Assembly (NCBI GenBank): GCA_027563935.2
Contig: CM050454.1
Location: forward strand, 49,938,596 to 50,002,595
Direction: 5' to 3'
Length of the DNA stretch: 64,000 bases
From: Costus lasius
Taxonomy: Eukaryota > Streptophyta > Magnoliopsida > Zingiberales > Costaceae
Part shown: positions 9,225 through 22,568 of the stretch, piece by piece
Layout: every line of letters begins with the position of its first letter
How positions within the stretch are numbered: position 1 is the stretch's first letter
The notes under the pieces: generated by a model
Seen by the model: only the letters and a program-made list of their open reading frames with translations
The model's database searches: none
What the model was told of the DNA's origin: nothing
Program-made: the position numbers and the translations under genes

Positions 9225-12200
9225 ATGAACTTCAATGTGCGATCCCTACTGGAAAGGGAGAAGTTTGGTGGGCCGAACTTCTCTGACTGGTTTGGACACC
9301 TTAAGATCGTTCTTAAGGCAGAGAGGAAACTGTATGTCCTCGAGACGGCGATACCGCCGCAGCCCGCTCCGAACGCCGCAAGGGCGGTTCGGGAAGCCTA
9401 TGAAAAGCACGTCAATGATAGCATTGATGTCGCTTGCCTGATGCTAGCGTCTATGACGCCACCGCTGCAGCGTCAGCATGAGGATATGTCTGCTATAGAC
9501 ATGATAGCAAACCTCAAGATGCTGTATGCTGCACAGGCGAGGACAGAGCGCTACAATTTGACGAAGCTCTTCTTTCAGAGCAAACTGGCTGAAGGGAGCC
9601 CAGTGGGAGCTCACGTGCTCAAGATGATTGGGCACAAGGAGGCTCTAGAGAAACTGGGGCATACCATCAACCAGGAGCTTGCTGTGGATATTATTCTACA
9701 GTCTCTCCCGCCTTCATTCGACGCGTTCATTATTAACTTTAATATGAACAAAATCGATTGTACTCCGGCAGAGCTGCTGAATATGCTCCTCACTACTGAG
9801 GAGACTCTGAAGGGAAAGCCTTCGACCTCTGTCTTAATGGTTCCTTCCAGGAACAAGAAGAAGGGGAAGAAGGGCAAGGCCCCTGTCAAGAATTACAGCA
9901 AGGCTTTGAAGCAGAAGGTGAAGCGGTCTAAGGAATACAGGTGTTTCCACTGTGGCCAGCTGGGTCACTGGAAAAAGGACTGTAAAGCGCTCCAAGGAGA
10001 TAAGAGGGGAAGCTTCGCTTCTGGCTCAGGTATATTCGTGACTGAGGTCATGTTTTCTTCTTCTATATCATGGGTGTTGGACACTGCATGTGGAGTTCAC
10101 ATTTGTTCAAATGTACAGGAACTCAAGAGAAGAAGGCAGGTGGGACAGCATGAGGTGGACCTACGAGTTGGAAACGGGGCACGGGTTGCTGCTGTTGCTG
10201 TAGGAGACTACTTCATTTCTTTACCATCTGGACTTGTATTGGAACTAAACAGTTGTTATTTTGTTCCCAGTATTACTAAAAATATTATCTCCATTCCTGC
10301 TCTTGTCAGGAAGGGATTTTCCTTTGAATGCAATATTTCAAAGTGTATTTTGTCTTTTGATAATATTGTTTATGCAACTGGTTCAATTAGCAATGGGTTA
10401 TTCATGTTGGACATGGAATGTTCGATACAGCAAATTGATATTAAGAAAGCCAAGTATGCTGATGACAGCACCTTGCTATGGCATAGTCGTTTAGGCCATA
10501 TAAACGAGAAACGCATTAAGCGGTTGCATGATAAAGGACTGCTGGGATCATTCTCCTATGAGGAGATTGATACATGCAAAGCTTGTTTGATGGGTAAAAT
10601 GACGAAGTCACCTTTTCCTCACAAAGGTCAAAGGGCTTCAGGTTTACTTGACCTTATACACAGTGATGTGTGTGGGCCATTTAGTAAACATGCCAGAGGT
10701 GGCTATCAGTACTTCATTACCTTTACTGATGATTTCAGTAGGTATGGGTATGTCTATCTGATGAGACATAAGAGTGAATCTTTTGACAAGTTCAAAGAGT
10801 TCAAAAATGAAGTACAGAATCAGCTAGGCCGAAATATCAAGGCACTTCGCTCAGATCGAGGTGGTGAATACCTAAGTCATGCGTTTACTGACTATCTAAA
10901 GGAGTGTGGGATTATCTCACAGCTCACTCCGCCAGGAACACCGCAATGGAATGGTGTGTCCGAGAGGAGAAATAGAACCTTACTTGATATGGTTCGTTCT
11001 ATGATGAGTCAGGCTACTCTTCCATACTCCTTTTGGGGTTTTGCACTGGAAACAGCTGCAAAGATACTAAACCGAGTGCCATCCAAGGCAGTTTCAAAGA
11101 CGCCATATGAGTTATGGTATGGGAAACAGCCAAGCTTGACATTTATCAGGATCTGGGGCTGCGAGGCTTATGTCAAAAAGCTCGCCTCTGGGAAACTAGA
11201 GAGCAGATCTGACAAATGTATCTTTGTCGGTTACCCTAAGGAAACTAAGGGTTATTATTTCTACGATCCCAAAGAGAACAAGGTTTTTGTTGCTCGGACG
11301 GCCATATTTCTTGAGAAGGAGTTTCTTCTGCAAGAGGCCAGTGGGAGAGAAATAAAGCTGGATGAGAATCCAGAGGAAGGACAAAGTAGTCAAGCACAGT
11401 TGGATGAGCCTGAGCCGGTAGAACAGGTTATTGAACAACCTGAGGCTCAGATATCACGGGAACCGCGAAGATTGGGAAGGATTCGTCGACAGCCTGAGCG
11501 CTATGACGGAGTCTACATCATTGATCATGATGAACCCCTCACTTATGCGGATGCGGTCAGTGGACCGGAGTCAGCGAGATGGCTTGAAGCTATGCGCGCC
11601 GAGATGGACTCCATGTCAGATAACCAAGTTTGGGATTTGGTTGATCCGCCTCCGGGAGTTATCCCTATAGGCTGTAAGTGGATCTTCAAGAAGAAGATTG
11701 ACATGGATGGTAACGTGGTTACCTATAAAGGCAGGCTAGTTGCGAAAGGTTTCAAACAAATCTACGGGATAGATTATGATGAAACTTTCTCACCTGTAGC
11801 TATGTTTAAGTCTATTCGGATTCTTTTCGCGATAGCTGCATATTATGATTATGAGATCTGGCAGATGGATGTGAAAACAGCTTTCCTTAATGGAAATCTG
11901 GATGAGGATGTGTATATGACACAACCAGAAGGTTTCACTAATCCATCAGATCGTCATAAGATATGCAAGTTAAAGAAGTCTATTTATGGACTTAAGCAAG
12001 CATCTAGAAGCTGGAATATTCGTTTTGATGAATCAATCAGTGAATTTGGTTTCATCAAGAACGAGGATGACCCGTGTGTATATAAGAGGTTTAGTGGGAG
12101 CGTAATAACTTTCCTAGTCCTCTACGTCGATGATATCTTGATCATTGGAAATGACATTCCTGAAATGCATGCTGTGAAGGCATGGCTGAGGAAATGTTTC

Positions 12201-13106
12201 CAAATGAAAGATCTAGGAGAAGCAGCCTATGTGTTAGGTGTGAAGATCTACAGGGATAGATCGAAGAGGCTTCTCGGGCTGTGCCAGAGTACTTACATCG
12301 ATAAAGTCCTGGAGAGATTTCATTTAGAGAATTCTAAACGAGGATATCTTCCAGTCAGACATGGTCTGAATCTTTCGAAGAGTCAGTGTCCACAAACACA
12401 GACTGAGAAAGATGAAATGGACAATACGCCTTATGCTTCGGCTATTGGATCCATTATGTATGCGATGTTGTGTACTCGCCCAGACGTCGCTTACTGGTTA
12501 AGCGTAACCAGTCGTTTCCAAAGTAATCCAGGTATGGCGCACTGGATTGCAGTCAAGAACATTTTAAAATATCTGCGGAGAACCAAAGATATGTTCTTGA
12601 TATATGGTGGTCAGGAAGAACTCAGTATAGAGGGATATACTGACGCTTCGTTCCAGTCAGACCAGGATGATTTCCGATCGCAATCAGGCTATGTTTTTAG
12701 CTTGAATGGAGGTGCAGTGGTGTGGAAGAGTTTCAAACAGTCAACTGTTGCTGATTCCACAACAGAAGCCGAGTATGTTGCAGCCTCGGAAGCATCCAAG
12801 GAGGCAGTGTGGATTCGTAAGTTCGTGAGAGAACTTGGTGTCGTTCCTTCGAGTGCAGATCCTTTGGTTATCTTCTGTGATAACACTGGAGCAATCGCAC
12901 AAGCAAAGGAACCACGGTCGCACTAGAAGTCCAAGCACATACAGAGACGGTTTCATTTGATCAGGGAGATCATAGATCGTGGCGAGATCAAAATCTGCAA
13001 GGTTCATACAGATGACAATCTGGCAGACCCGCTTACCAAGCCTCTGGCGCAGCAGAAGCATGAGAAGCACTGTAATAATATGGGTTTGAGATTTCTCAAC
13101 CATTAG
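9225..13106 (+). pseudogene. gag-pol: Element A gag-pol polyprotein with one premature stop
   Basis: A single frame from ATG 9225 encodes gag (residues 1 to about 270) with a zinc knuckle C240-x2-C243-x4-H248-x4-C253, a protease with the active-site segment LDTACG (D286), integrase with an H/C zinc region (HSRLGH, CKAC) and a D-D-E core (HSDVCGPF, RSDRGGEY, SERRNR), RT (WQMDVKTAFLNG, YVDDIL) and RNase H (GYTDASFQSD, STTEAEY). The similarity in RT and RNase H (SIYGLKQASRSWN, CTRPDVAY) is to BARE/Angela. A TAG at 12924-12926 replaces a Gln codon present in the intact copies (RSHQKSKH), so the last ~60 codons, to 13106, are cut off. I see no other lesion. Confidence 0.95.
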
Positions 13107-13114
13107 ATTAAGTG

Positions 13115-13126
13115 CAAGTGGGAGAT
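13115..13126 (+). other. Element A polypurine tract
   Basis: CAAGTGGGAGAT stands directly before the 3' LTR and is shared by all the copia copies here. It primes plus-strand DNA synthesis in LTR elements. Confidence 0.85.
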
Positions 13127-14805
13127 TGTTGGGGTATGCCCTTAAGGCTAATGTTTGAGGCCTGTGGGAATGTATCTGTATCATGTAATAAACTGTTATG
13201 TTTATAAAGGCATGGTTATTATTCAGTTATTTACATTGTCTGCTGCAATATATGTTCTTCTGAATAATGTCTCAAAGCTGTTCAGCTGGGCTGACATGCT
13301 GTTATGTCCTTAGTCGATATATCTTGGTGAACATGAGACAGCCTTGATATGGTTAAGACTAATATGTGTTCTAATCTTATAGGATGCTTCGAGCATGGAA
13401 TAAGATGTAGACTCATGGGTACATTGGATGTGCTGGACAGACCCTACTAGGTTATTCAATTGTTTGTCACAATGTGAATATTCCTTGAATATGACAAGTG
13501 GCACATTTCCTCTGACTTGAGATCACTTGTGTTTTCTAAATGATGATTGTCATTGTTTTGAGATAGTTCAATATCATTTGAAACATAATGATTATAGACT
13601 ATCTTGGATGGTGAGCTTGAATCAGGTTAGGGCACTAGTGATAGACATAGGATTGCCGTCTCCTTGTTCAAGGAGTGTGATGTTCTAAAGGGGCCCCCTG
13701 GATGAGATGATTGAGAAAAGAGTATGGCCATACCCAGGTGATAGTGTTCATCTGATCTAATCATGCTCATCATATTGGAGCTACAAGCTTGACACGCTTG
13801 TCCAATAAGAACATCCAGTGGCAAAGGAAATATGCATGCCTTGTGAATTGATTCACACTTGTGCTATGGTTTGGGTGTAGTCTTTGAAGACTCTTTCCTT
13901 TATATCGGGAGACAGTGATGTGTTGCTAGATACCCCTCACTGATCGTGATAATGTGAATTATCGTTACCGACATTTAAAGGAAACCCTTAGGGTCGCACA
14001 ATTTGATGATATGGCTTACTTCAGTCAAATCGTGTGGACTAAATTGTTTGGGTTCAGTTTAAAGGGATTTAATCTCTGATTGTAAGTGAGATCTAGTCTG
14101 ATCATGTTTGATTGATTAGGGCTTGAGATCGGTAAGCTTCGATCGAGAGAATGATTGCTAGATCGGGCAGATCAGAAGCATCAAGAGATTAACGGTCAGA
14201 TCTGGAGCCTTAGGGTTTATTTGAGATCTAGACTAGATCATTGGCTTGATTGGTTCTTAAACCGAACCAATGTGAACCGGCTCATGAAATGAGCGCATGG
14301 TTCAAGGCTTGGCGACTTGTTCACTTGGCGTGAACATTGGAGCGAGTGGTGTGGCTATTTTTAGTAACCACGATCTCCACTTGGAGATAACGCTCACGTT
14401 CGAATAGCTCTTGCTATTCTCGCCTCTCAAGCGACCTCTCTCTCGACACTCGTTGTGTGTGGCGACGCTTGGAAGATAGAGGAGGTTTTTGGCCAAAAGA
14501 GATAAACACATCTCCATCCCTTTTCACTCGATCAAGGACTCCAAGGAACCTTGCTAGCACAAGGAGCACCAAGGGTAGGCGCATTGATCATCTTGTGTGT
14601 GAAACTTAGGAGAAGGCTCGCTTGCGTCTTTCCTTCCAAAGCTTCGTCAAACCGATGGCAATGGTATTAGTTTATCTTCATCTATTCAAATATTCGAAAG
14701 CTAGTTATATGACATATATAGATCCTTTGAAATCCTAATATCCCATGCAAAATTTTTGTTGCGCCACCATTAGGGTTTCTACCCCTTAGTTAGGGGTTCC
14801 CTTCA
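13127..14805 (+). repeat. Element A 3' LTR (1679 bp)
   Basis: Same length as the 5' LTR. Differences by eye include GTGACAG/GTGATAG, AGTCTTGG/AGTCTTTG and CTCATTG/CTCGTTG, about 8 in all. The GNRA hairpin is at 13948-13963. It is followed by TSD GTCCA and then the rest of B's 3' LTR. Confidence 0.95.
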
Positions 14806-15135
14806 GTCCAGTACATCCAATGTACCCATGAGTCTACATCTTATTCCATGCTCGAAGCATCCTATAAGATTAGAACACATATTAGTCTTAATCATATCAA
14901 GGCTGTCTCATGTTCACCAAGATATCTCGACTAAGGACAAAACTGCATGTCAGCCAAGCTGAACAGCATTGAGACATTATTCAGAAGTATACATATTGCA
15001 GCAGATGATGTAACAACCTGAATAACAACCATTGCCTTTATAAACGTAGAGTTTAAACATGATACTAAAATAATCCCAAGGCTTCAAACATTAGCCTTAA
15101 GGGCATACCCCAACAATCTCCCACTTGCACTTAAT

Positions 15136-18100
15136 CTAATGGTTGAGAAATCTCAAACCCATATTATTACAGTGCTTCTCATGCTTCTGCTGCGCCAGAG
15201 GCTTAGTAAGCGGGTCAGCTAGATTGTCATCTGTATGAACCTTGCAGATTTTGATCTCGCCACGATTAATGATCTCCCGGATCAAGTGAAACCTTCTCTG
15301 TATGTGCTTGGACTTCTGGTGTGACCGTGGTTCCTTTGCTTGAGCTATAGCTCCAGTGTTATCACAGAAGATAACCAATGGATCTGCACTCGAAGGAACA
15401 ACACCAAGTTCCTGAACGAACTTACGAATCCAGACTGCCTCCTTGGATGCTTCCGAGGCTGCAACATACTCGGCTTCTGTTGTGGAATCAGCAACAATTG
15501 ACTGTTTGAAACTTTTCCACACCACTGCTCCTAAAAACATAGCCTGATTGCGATCGGAAATCATCCTGGTCAGATTGGAACGAAGCGTCAGTATATCCTT
15601 CAATACTGAGTTCTTCCTGACCTCCATAAATCAAGAACATATCTTTGGTCCTCCGAAGATATTTCAAAATGTTCTTGACTGCAATCCAGTGTGCCTTACC
15701 TGGATTACTTTGGAATCGACTGGTTACGCTTAACCCGTAAGCGACGTCTGGGCGAGTACACAACATCGCATACATAATGGACCCAATAGCCGAAGCATAA
15801 GGCGTATTGTCCATTTCATCTTTCTCAGTCTGTGTTTGTGGACACTGACTCTTTGAAAGATTCAGACCATGTCTGACTGGAAGATATCCTCTTTTAGAAT
15901 TCTCTAAATGAAATCTCTCCAGGACTTTATCGATGTAAGTACTCTGGCACAGCCCGAGAAGCCTCTTAGATCTATCTCTGTAGATCTTCACACCTAATAC
16001 ATAGGCTGCTTCTCCTAAATCTTTCATCTGGAAACATTTTCTTAACCATGCTTTGACAGCATGCAGTTCAGGAATATCGTTTCCAATGATCAAGATATCA
16101 TCGACGTTGAGGACTAGGATAGTAATCACCCTCCCACTAAACCTCTTATATACACACAGGTCATCTTCATTCTTGATGAAACCAAACTTACAGATTGATT
16201 CATCAAAATGAATATTCCAGCTTCGCGATGCTTGTTTAAGTCCATAAATGGACTTCTTTAATTTGCATATTTTATGACGATCTGATGGATTAGTGAAACC
16301 TTCAGGTTGTGTCATGTACACATCCTGTTCTAGAGTTCCATTAAGGAAAGCGGTCTTCACATCCATTTGCCAGATCTCATAATCATAATATGCAGCTATC
16401 GCGAGAATAATCCGAATAGACTTGAACATGGCTACAGGAGAGAAAGTTTCATCATAATCTATCCCGTAGATTTGTTTGAAACCTTTCGCAACTAGCCTGC
16501 CTTTATAGGTAACCACGTTACCATCCATGTCAATCTTCTTCTTGAAGATCCACTTACAGCCTATAGGGATTACTCCCGAAGGCGGATCAACCAAATCCCA
16601 GACTTGGTTATCAGACATGGAGTCCATCTCGGCGCGCATAGCTTCAAGCCATCTCGCTGAGTCCGGTCCACTGACCGCATCCGCATAAGTGAGGGGTTCA
16701 TCATCAATGATGTAGACTCCGTCATAGCGCTCAGGCTGTCGACGGATCCTTCCCGATCTTCGCGGTTCCCGTGATATCTGAGCCTCAGGTTGTTCAATAA
16801 CCTGATCTCCTGGCTCAGGCTCATCCAACTGTGCTTGACTACTTTGTCCTGCATCTGGATTCTCATCCAGCTTTATTTCTCTCCCACTGGCCTCTTGCAG
16901 AAGAAATTCCTTCTCAAGAAAAATAGCCGTCCGAGCAACAAATACCTTGTTCTCCTCAGGATTGTAGAAATAATAACCCTTAGTTTCTTTAGGGTAACCG
17001 ACAAAGATACATTTATCAGATCTGCTCTCCAGTTTCCCAGAGGCGAGCTTTTTGACATAAGCCTCGCAACCCCAGATTTTAATAAATGTCAAGCTTGGCT
17101 GTTTCCCATACCATAACTCATATGGAGTCTTAGAAACGGCCTTGGATGGCACTCGGTTTAGTACCTTTGCAGCTGTTTCCAGTGCAAATGCCAAAAGGAG
17201 TAAGGTAGAGTAGCCTAACTCATCATTGAACGAACCATATCAAGTAAGGTTCTATTTCTCCTCTCGGACACACCATTCCATTGCGGTGTTCCTGGCGGAG
17301 TGAGCTGTGAGATAATCCCACACTCCTTCAGATAGTCAGTAAACTCTCGACTCAAGTATTCACCACCTCGATCTGAACGAAGTGCCTTGATATTTCGGCC
17401 TAGCTGATTTTGTACTTCATTTTTGAACTCTTTGAACTTGTCAAAAGATTTACTCTTATGTCTCATTAAATAGACATAACCATACCTACTGAAATCATCA
17501 GTAAAGGTAATGAAGTATGAATAGCCACCTCTGGCATGTTTACTAAATGGCCCACACACATCGCTGTGAATGAGGTCTAGTAAACCTGAAGCCCTTTGAC
17601 CTTTATTAGAAAAAAGGAGACTTTGTCATTTTACCTATTAAACAAGCTTGGCATGTATCAAGCGCCTCATAGGAGAATGATCCCAGCAGTCCATGGTCAT
17701 GCAACCGCTTAATGCGTTTCTTGTTAATATGGCCTAAACGACTATGCCATAGCAAGGTGCTGTCATCAGCATACTTGGCTTTCTTATTATCAATTTGTTG
17801 TACAGAACATTCCATGTCCAACATGAATAACCCATTGTTAATTGAGCCAGTAGCATAAATAATATTATCAAGAGAAATATAACACTTTGAAAATTTGCAT
17901 TCAAAGGAAAACCCTTTCCTGACAAGAGCAGGAATAGAGATAATATTCTTAGTTATGCTTGGTACAAAATAACAATTGTCCAGTTCTAATACAAGACCAG
18001 ATGGTAAAGAGATGTGATATTCTCCAACAGCAACAGCAGCAACCCGTGCCCCGTTTCCAACTCGTAGGTCCACCTCATGCTGTCCCACCTGTCTTCTTCT

Positions 18101-19021
18101 CTTGAGTTCCTGTACATTTGAACAAATGTGAACTCCACATGCAGTGTCCAACACCCATGAAATAGAAGAAGAAGATACCATGACTTCAGTCACGTAAATA
18201 CCTGAGCTAGAAGCGAAAGACTTACTTCCCTTCTTATCTCCTTGGAGCGCTTTACAGTCCTTTTTCCAGTGACCCAACTGGCCACAATGGAAACATCTGT
18301 ATTCCTTCGACCGCTTTATCTTTTGCTTTAGAGCCTTGTTGTAGCTCTTGATAGGGGCTTTGCCCTTCTTCCCCTTCTTCTTGTTCCTAGAAGGAACGAT
18401 TAGGACAGAGGATGAAGGCGTTCCCTTCTCACGAGACTGAGTCTGCTCTGTAGTCAAGAGCATGTTCAGCAACTCTGCCGGCGTACAGTCGATCTTGTTC
18501 ATATTAAAATTAATAATGAATTGATCGAAAGAGGCTGGGAGAGACTGCAGAATAATGTCTACAACAAGCTCCTGATTGATGGTGTGTCCCAGTTTCTCTA
18601 GAGCCTCCTTGTACCCAATCATCTTGAGTACGTGAGCTCCCACTGGACTCCCTTCAGCCAGTTTGCTCTGAAAGAAAAGTTTTGTCAAATTATAGCGTTC
18701 AGTCCTCGCCTGTGCAGCATACAGCAGCTTGAGGTTCGCTATAATATCTATAGCCGATAGATCCTCATGCTGACGCTGCAGCTCTGGTGTCATAGACGCA
18801 AGCATTAGGCAAGCGACATCAATGCTATCATTGACATGCTTTTCATAAGCTTCCCGAACCGCCCTTGCGGCGTTCGGAGTGGGTTGAGGCGGTATAGCCG
18901 TCTCGAGGACACACAGCTTCCTCTCAGCCTTAAGAACAATCTTAAGGTGTCCGTACCAGTCTGAGAAGTTCGGCCCAGCAAACTTCTCCCTTTCTAGTAG
19001 GGATCGCACATTGAAATTTGT
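15136..19021 (-). pseudogene. gag-pol: Element B gag-pol, inactivated
   Basis: Same architecture as A's polyprotein, reading leftwards. The start codon is lost: ACA stands at 19019-19021 where A has ATG. Gag and the protease (zinc knuckle CFHCGQLGHWKKDC, LDTACG) are open to about 17606. There an extra base in a T-run and stops break the integrase zinc region (KSPFF). The integrase core (CGPFSKHARGG, SDRGGEY) is open at 17559-17215 and then meets a TAG (Gln elsewhere) and a one-base loss in the FWGFALE codons near 17195. RT (YVDDIL reads NVDDIL) and part of RNase H are open at 17194-15488. A deletion of about 11 bp near 15530 removes the SLNGG codons and shifts the frame. The tail ends at LRFLNH. 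Not functional. Confidence 0.93.
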
Positions 19022-20840
19022 GGTGTTCGTTGCTGCAGTAATCTACAACAATGCAAGAACAGCAAGGTCAGTATCAATGTTAGAATCAATCCAGGACTTA
19101 AGGAAGATTCTTTTCTCACTATTTTATCTGGCTGAAAAATCCAGCAAAACAGCCCGAAAGAGTAAAACTCTTTTAGTGAGATGGGATCCAGATTTCATAC
19201 TTGGTCTTCGCGTCCCGCTCAGGCGAGATAAGATGCACAGAGAGTACAAGCACTAATCTCTGGTAGGCAATCCCTGCCAATCGCCAACCCGTGCGATTCC
19301 CCTTCATCTGGGCAATCCAGCAGACTGTGCCAACTGAGTTGGTATAACACAGTCTCTGATCCCACAGATGGCTGCCTCCATATGGCTACCATATGCTCAA
19401 TATGTAGCCTACATGGTCAAGCTGACCCGACCTACTCCTTGGACCACCACGTGCTATGCTGAGCAACGAGAAGCGATAAATCCCTTCTCTGTAGCACGCA
19501 GGTGTAATCGCACACCGTCTGAAGATAGATGGGTGTGCCCACTGAGTGGGTACAACACGGCCCCAACGATAGTCAGAACAGTGAGGTTTCGCGTCAGAAG
19601 GCTTACGAGCTTGATATTTCGAGTTGGATTTTAACGGTCTTTTTATCTTCTCAACTATCATGCAAATCCTATGGTGATAGCAGAAGATTAAATCATGCAA
19701 TTCTTAACAATAAATGAAAGCATGATTATCTTATGTGGTAAAAGCCCATTAAGCCTAGGTAAGACCTTAATTTAACTTAAGTCTTCACTTGAGCTCTTCA
19801 TGGGTCTTTTTGCATCTCATCTGGCCCAACCCAGGGCCCAAGCGCCCACCGCAGCTCAGGTGCGCCCACCAGGTAATTGCGCCTATCCCAGAGTCGAACC
19901 CTGGACCTCCCACCTGGTCAAGCCACTGCTGCAAGCGCCTCTGCCAAGTGTGCTCTGTGCTCTCGTCTGATTAAAATACAATTTAATCTATCTAGACAAG
20001 ATTGACACGCAGGTCAATTACACTTTATAAATTAAATAAAATGTGATGCGCAGATCACAATAAATAATTTACATTTATTAACCAGGCACACAGGCCCCAG
20101 CACAGCACACATTAAAACGGGCAGGCCACATAAGATTAAATAAACAATCATCATGGTATACAATCAACATGTGATCCAACAATAAGAAAATAAAATTTTT
20201 GAAAACCCATTGGCATCAATTTTATTTTCCTTATGTGCCCTACTACCTTACAACGGTCCATTAATAGGGATCCACTCATCAGACCTAGTCAGATCCTCTG
20301 CCCTAACATGCACCAAGTCCTAACTGACTTGAGTCGACCTAGTGATCAACAATGCATGCCTTGGGCTGAACGACCTGCATGAGTTCTGGCAAGCGGGCGT
20401 GACCCCGGGCCTAACTCATGTGCGTTCAATGGTTGTCTCAATCAGACATCGCTACACCCCTGTCCGCAGTCGACCTATAGCCACCTCGTGCTTGCGCACA
20501 GGTGCCATCTGGTCAACCCATCTAGGCTGTCAGATAGTCTGATCAGACTGATTGGATCTAGACTCGACTGTGACTTCAACCCTAATAACCCGTCTAAGTT
20601 TTTAAAGTAGGCGCCTCTTAGATCTAAGGTGAGTTGCGCAAGTAATATAGTTTTGAGAAAAACTAATAAGCGCCAACATACATGCGCCAAATAGAAAACA
20701 TATTCATCAAGTTTTCACATGAACAACTTAATATGTAATTTTCGCATGTAGTTTAGATCTAAGCATACAAGCGCAAACATGGATCACAAAAACCTCAAGC
20801 AATCATAAAAACATGCTAATAACTTGGCTCTGATACCAAT
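19022..20840 (-). other. Element B leader and primer-binding site
   Basis: Non-coding leader matching that of A. The primer site GCTCTGATACCA at 20827-20838 is the reverse complement of the perfect TGGTATCAGAGC. The two bulged hairpins lie at 19324-19353 and about 19534-19559, and the tRNA-like module at about 19880-19970 (B-box-like at 19890-19900). No gene seen. Confidence 0.8.
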
Positions 20841-22505
20841 TGAAAGTCCCCTACCACGAGGGGGCGAAACCCTAATAGGCGCATGCAGAGGTTTTAACAC
20901 AGCGGAAAAGGTTTCTAGATCGATGCATGCAGTATGATCAACTTTAAAATTTTGTATACATGAGAATCGATCCTTACCGATGCCATTTCTTGGATGGCGT
21001 CTAGGAAGTAGAGAGTCAAACGCTTCTCCTCCAAATGGTGCGCACACAAGGTGATCAATGCGCCAACTCCCTTAGTGCTCCTTGTGCTAGCAAGGTTCCA
21101 AGGTCTCCTGATCGAATGGAAGGGAAGGAGATGTTTTTCTTCTTGGCCGAATCCTCTCCAAAGCGTCAAGGCGACACACAACGAGTGAACCTCTAGAGAG
21201 AGGGGCGAGAGGCGAGAATAAAACTTCTCTTGGCGTGAACGTGAGGCGTGGCCTCATGGCTTCTAAAAATAGCAAACCACCAACGTTCATGCGACCATGG
21301 GTTTACCCGAACGCATTTTGCTCTCCCCTTGAACCATGCGCTCACATGATGAGCTGGTTCAATTTCGGTTTGGTTCAAAGACCAATTAAGCCAAGCATCT
21401 GGTTCAGATCACAATAAACCCTAAAGGTTCAAGATCCAACTGTTCATCTCTTGATGCTCTTGATCTCACCGATCTAGCATCAATTCTCTCGATCGAAGCT
21501 TACCGATCTCAAGCCCTAATCAATCAAACATGATCAGACCAGATCTCACTTACAATCAGAGATTAAATCCCTTTAAACTGAATCAGAACAATTCAGTCCA
21601 CACGATCTGACTTAAGTAAGCCATATCATCAAATTGTGCGACCCTAAGGGTTTCCTTTAAATGTCGGTAATGATAACTTACGTTATCACGATCAGTGAGG
21701 GGTATCTAGCAACACATCACTGTCTCCCGATATAAAGGAAAGAGTCTTCCAAGACTACACCCAAACCACAGCACAAGTGTGAACCCAACTCACTAGGCAT
21801 ATGTGTTTCCTTTGCCACTGGACGTTCTTATTGGACAAGCGTGTCAAGCCTGTAATTCCAATATGATGAGAATGATTAGATCAGATGATCATAGTCATCT
21901 GGGTATGGCCATACACTTTCTCAATCATCTCATCCAGGGGGCCCCTATAGAACATCACACTCCAATCAAGGAGACGGCAATCCTATATCTATCACTAGTG
22001 CCCTAACATGACTCATGCTCATTATCCAAGATAATCTATAACCATTATATTTCAAATGATATCGAACTACCTCAAAACAATGCCAATAATCATTTAGAAA
22101 CACAAGTGATCTCAAGTCAGAGGAAATATGCCACTTGTTTGCATATAAGGATTATTCACATTGTGACAAGCAATTGAATATCCTAAGTAGGGTCTGTCCA
22201 GTACATCCAATGTACCCATGAGTCTACATCTTATTCCATGCTCGAAGCATCCTATAAGATTAGAACACATATTAGTCTTAATCATATCAAGGCTGTCTCA
22301 TGTTCACCAAGATATCTCGACTAAGGACAAAACTGCATGTCAGCCAAGCTGAACAGCATTGAGACATTATTCAGAAGTATACATATTGCAGCAGATGATG
22401 TAACAACCTGAATAACAACCATTGCCTTTATAAACGTAGAGTTTAAACATGATACTGAAATAATCCCAAGGCTTCAAACATTAGCCTTAAGGGCATACCC
22501 CAACA
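20841..22505 (-). repeat. Element B 5' LTR (1665 bp)
   Basis: On the minus strand it begins TGTTGGGGTATGCCC at 22505 and ends at 20841. The TATA-like box is at 21729-21738 and the GNRA hairpin at 21672-21687. It is followed on the right by TSD CTACC and gypsy D sequence. It preserves the empty site for element A. Confidence 0.94.
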
Positions 22506-22510
22506 CTACC

Positions 22511-22568
22511 CAGGGTTGTAGTTGTTTGAATAGGGATTGTTTTGGGCTCTCGAGTTAAAGTTACCAAC
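22511..22568 (-). pseudogene. gag: Element D gag fragment between B and C
   Basis: On the minus strand these 58 bases read VGNFNSRAQNNPYSNNYNPG, the conserved stretch following the zinc knuckle in Athila/Tat-type gag. It joins 46868 on one side and 4390 on the other, which shows that B and C are inserted in the same gag gene. Confidence 0.8.

Larger units (their letters stand above)
5751..14805 (+). mobile_element. Element A: nearly complete BARE/Angela-like Ty1/copia (9055 bp)
   Basis: A has two 1679-bp LTRs (5751-7429, 13127-14805), a Met-tRNA-type primer site, a 1.8 kb leader, one gag-pol frame and a polypurine tract. LTR differences seen by eye number about 8, so insertion is recent. It is structurally complete, and its only coding lesion that I see is one nonsense codon in RNase H (12924-12926). 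It lies in opposite orientation inside the 3' LTR of B. Confidence 0.96.
4391..15115 (-). repeat. Element B 3' LTR, interrupted by element A
   Basis: The LTR consists of 4391-5750 and 14811-15115 (plus the duplicated GTCCA at 14806-14810). On the minus strand it begins TGTTGGGGTATGCCC at 15115 and ends at 4391. The TATA-like box is at 5279-5288 and the GNRA hairpin (GATAAC-GTAA-GTTATC on the minus strand) at 5222-5237. Confidence 0.92.
4391..22505 (-). mobile_element. Element B: degenerate BARE/Angela-like Ty1/copia, host of element A
   Basis: Reading right to left: 5' LTR 20841-22505 (1665 bp), primer site 20827-20838, leader, broken gag-pol 19021-15136, polypurine tract, and 3' LTR 15115-4391 split by element A. 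Removing A and one copy of its TSD leaves exactly 1665 bp for the split LTR. The two LTRs differ at about 13 positions by eye, so B is older than A, whose LTRs differ at about 8. The order agrees with A lying inside B. Confidence 0.93.
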
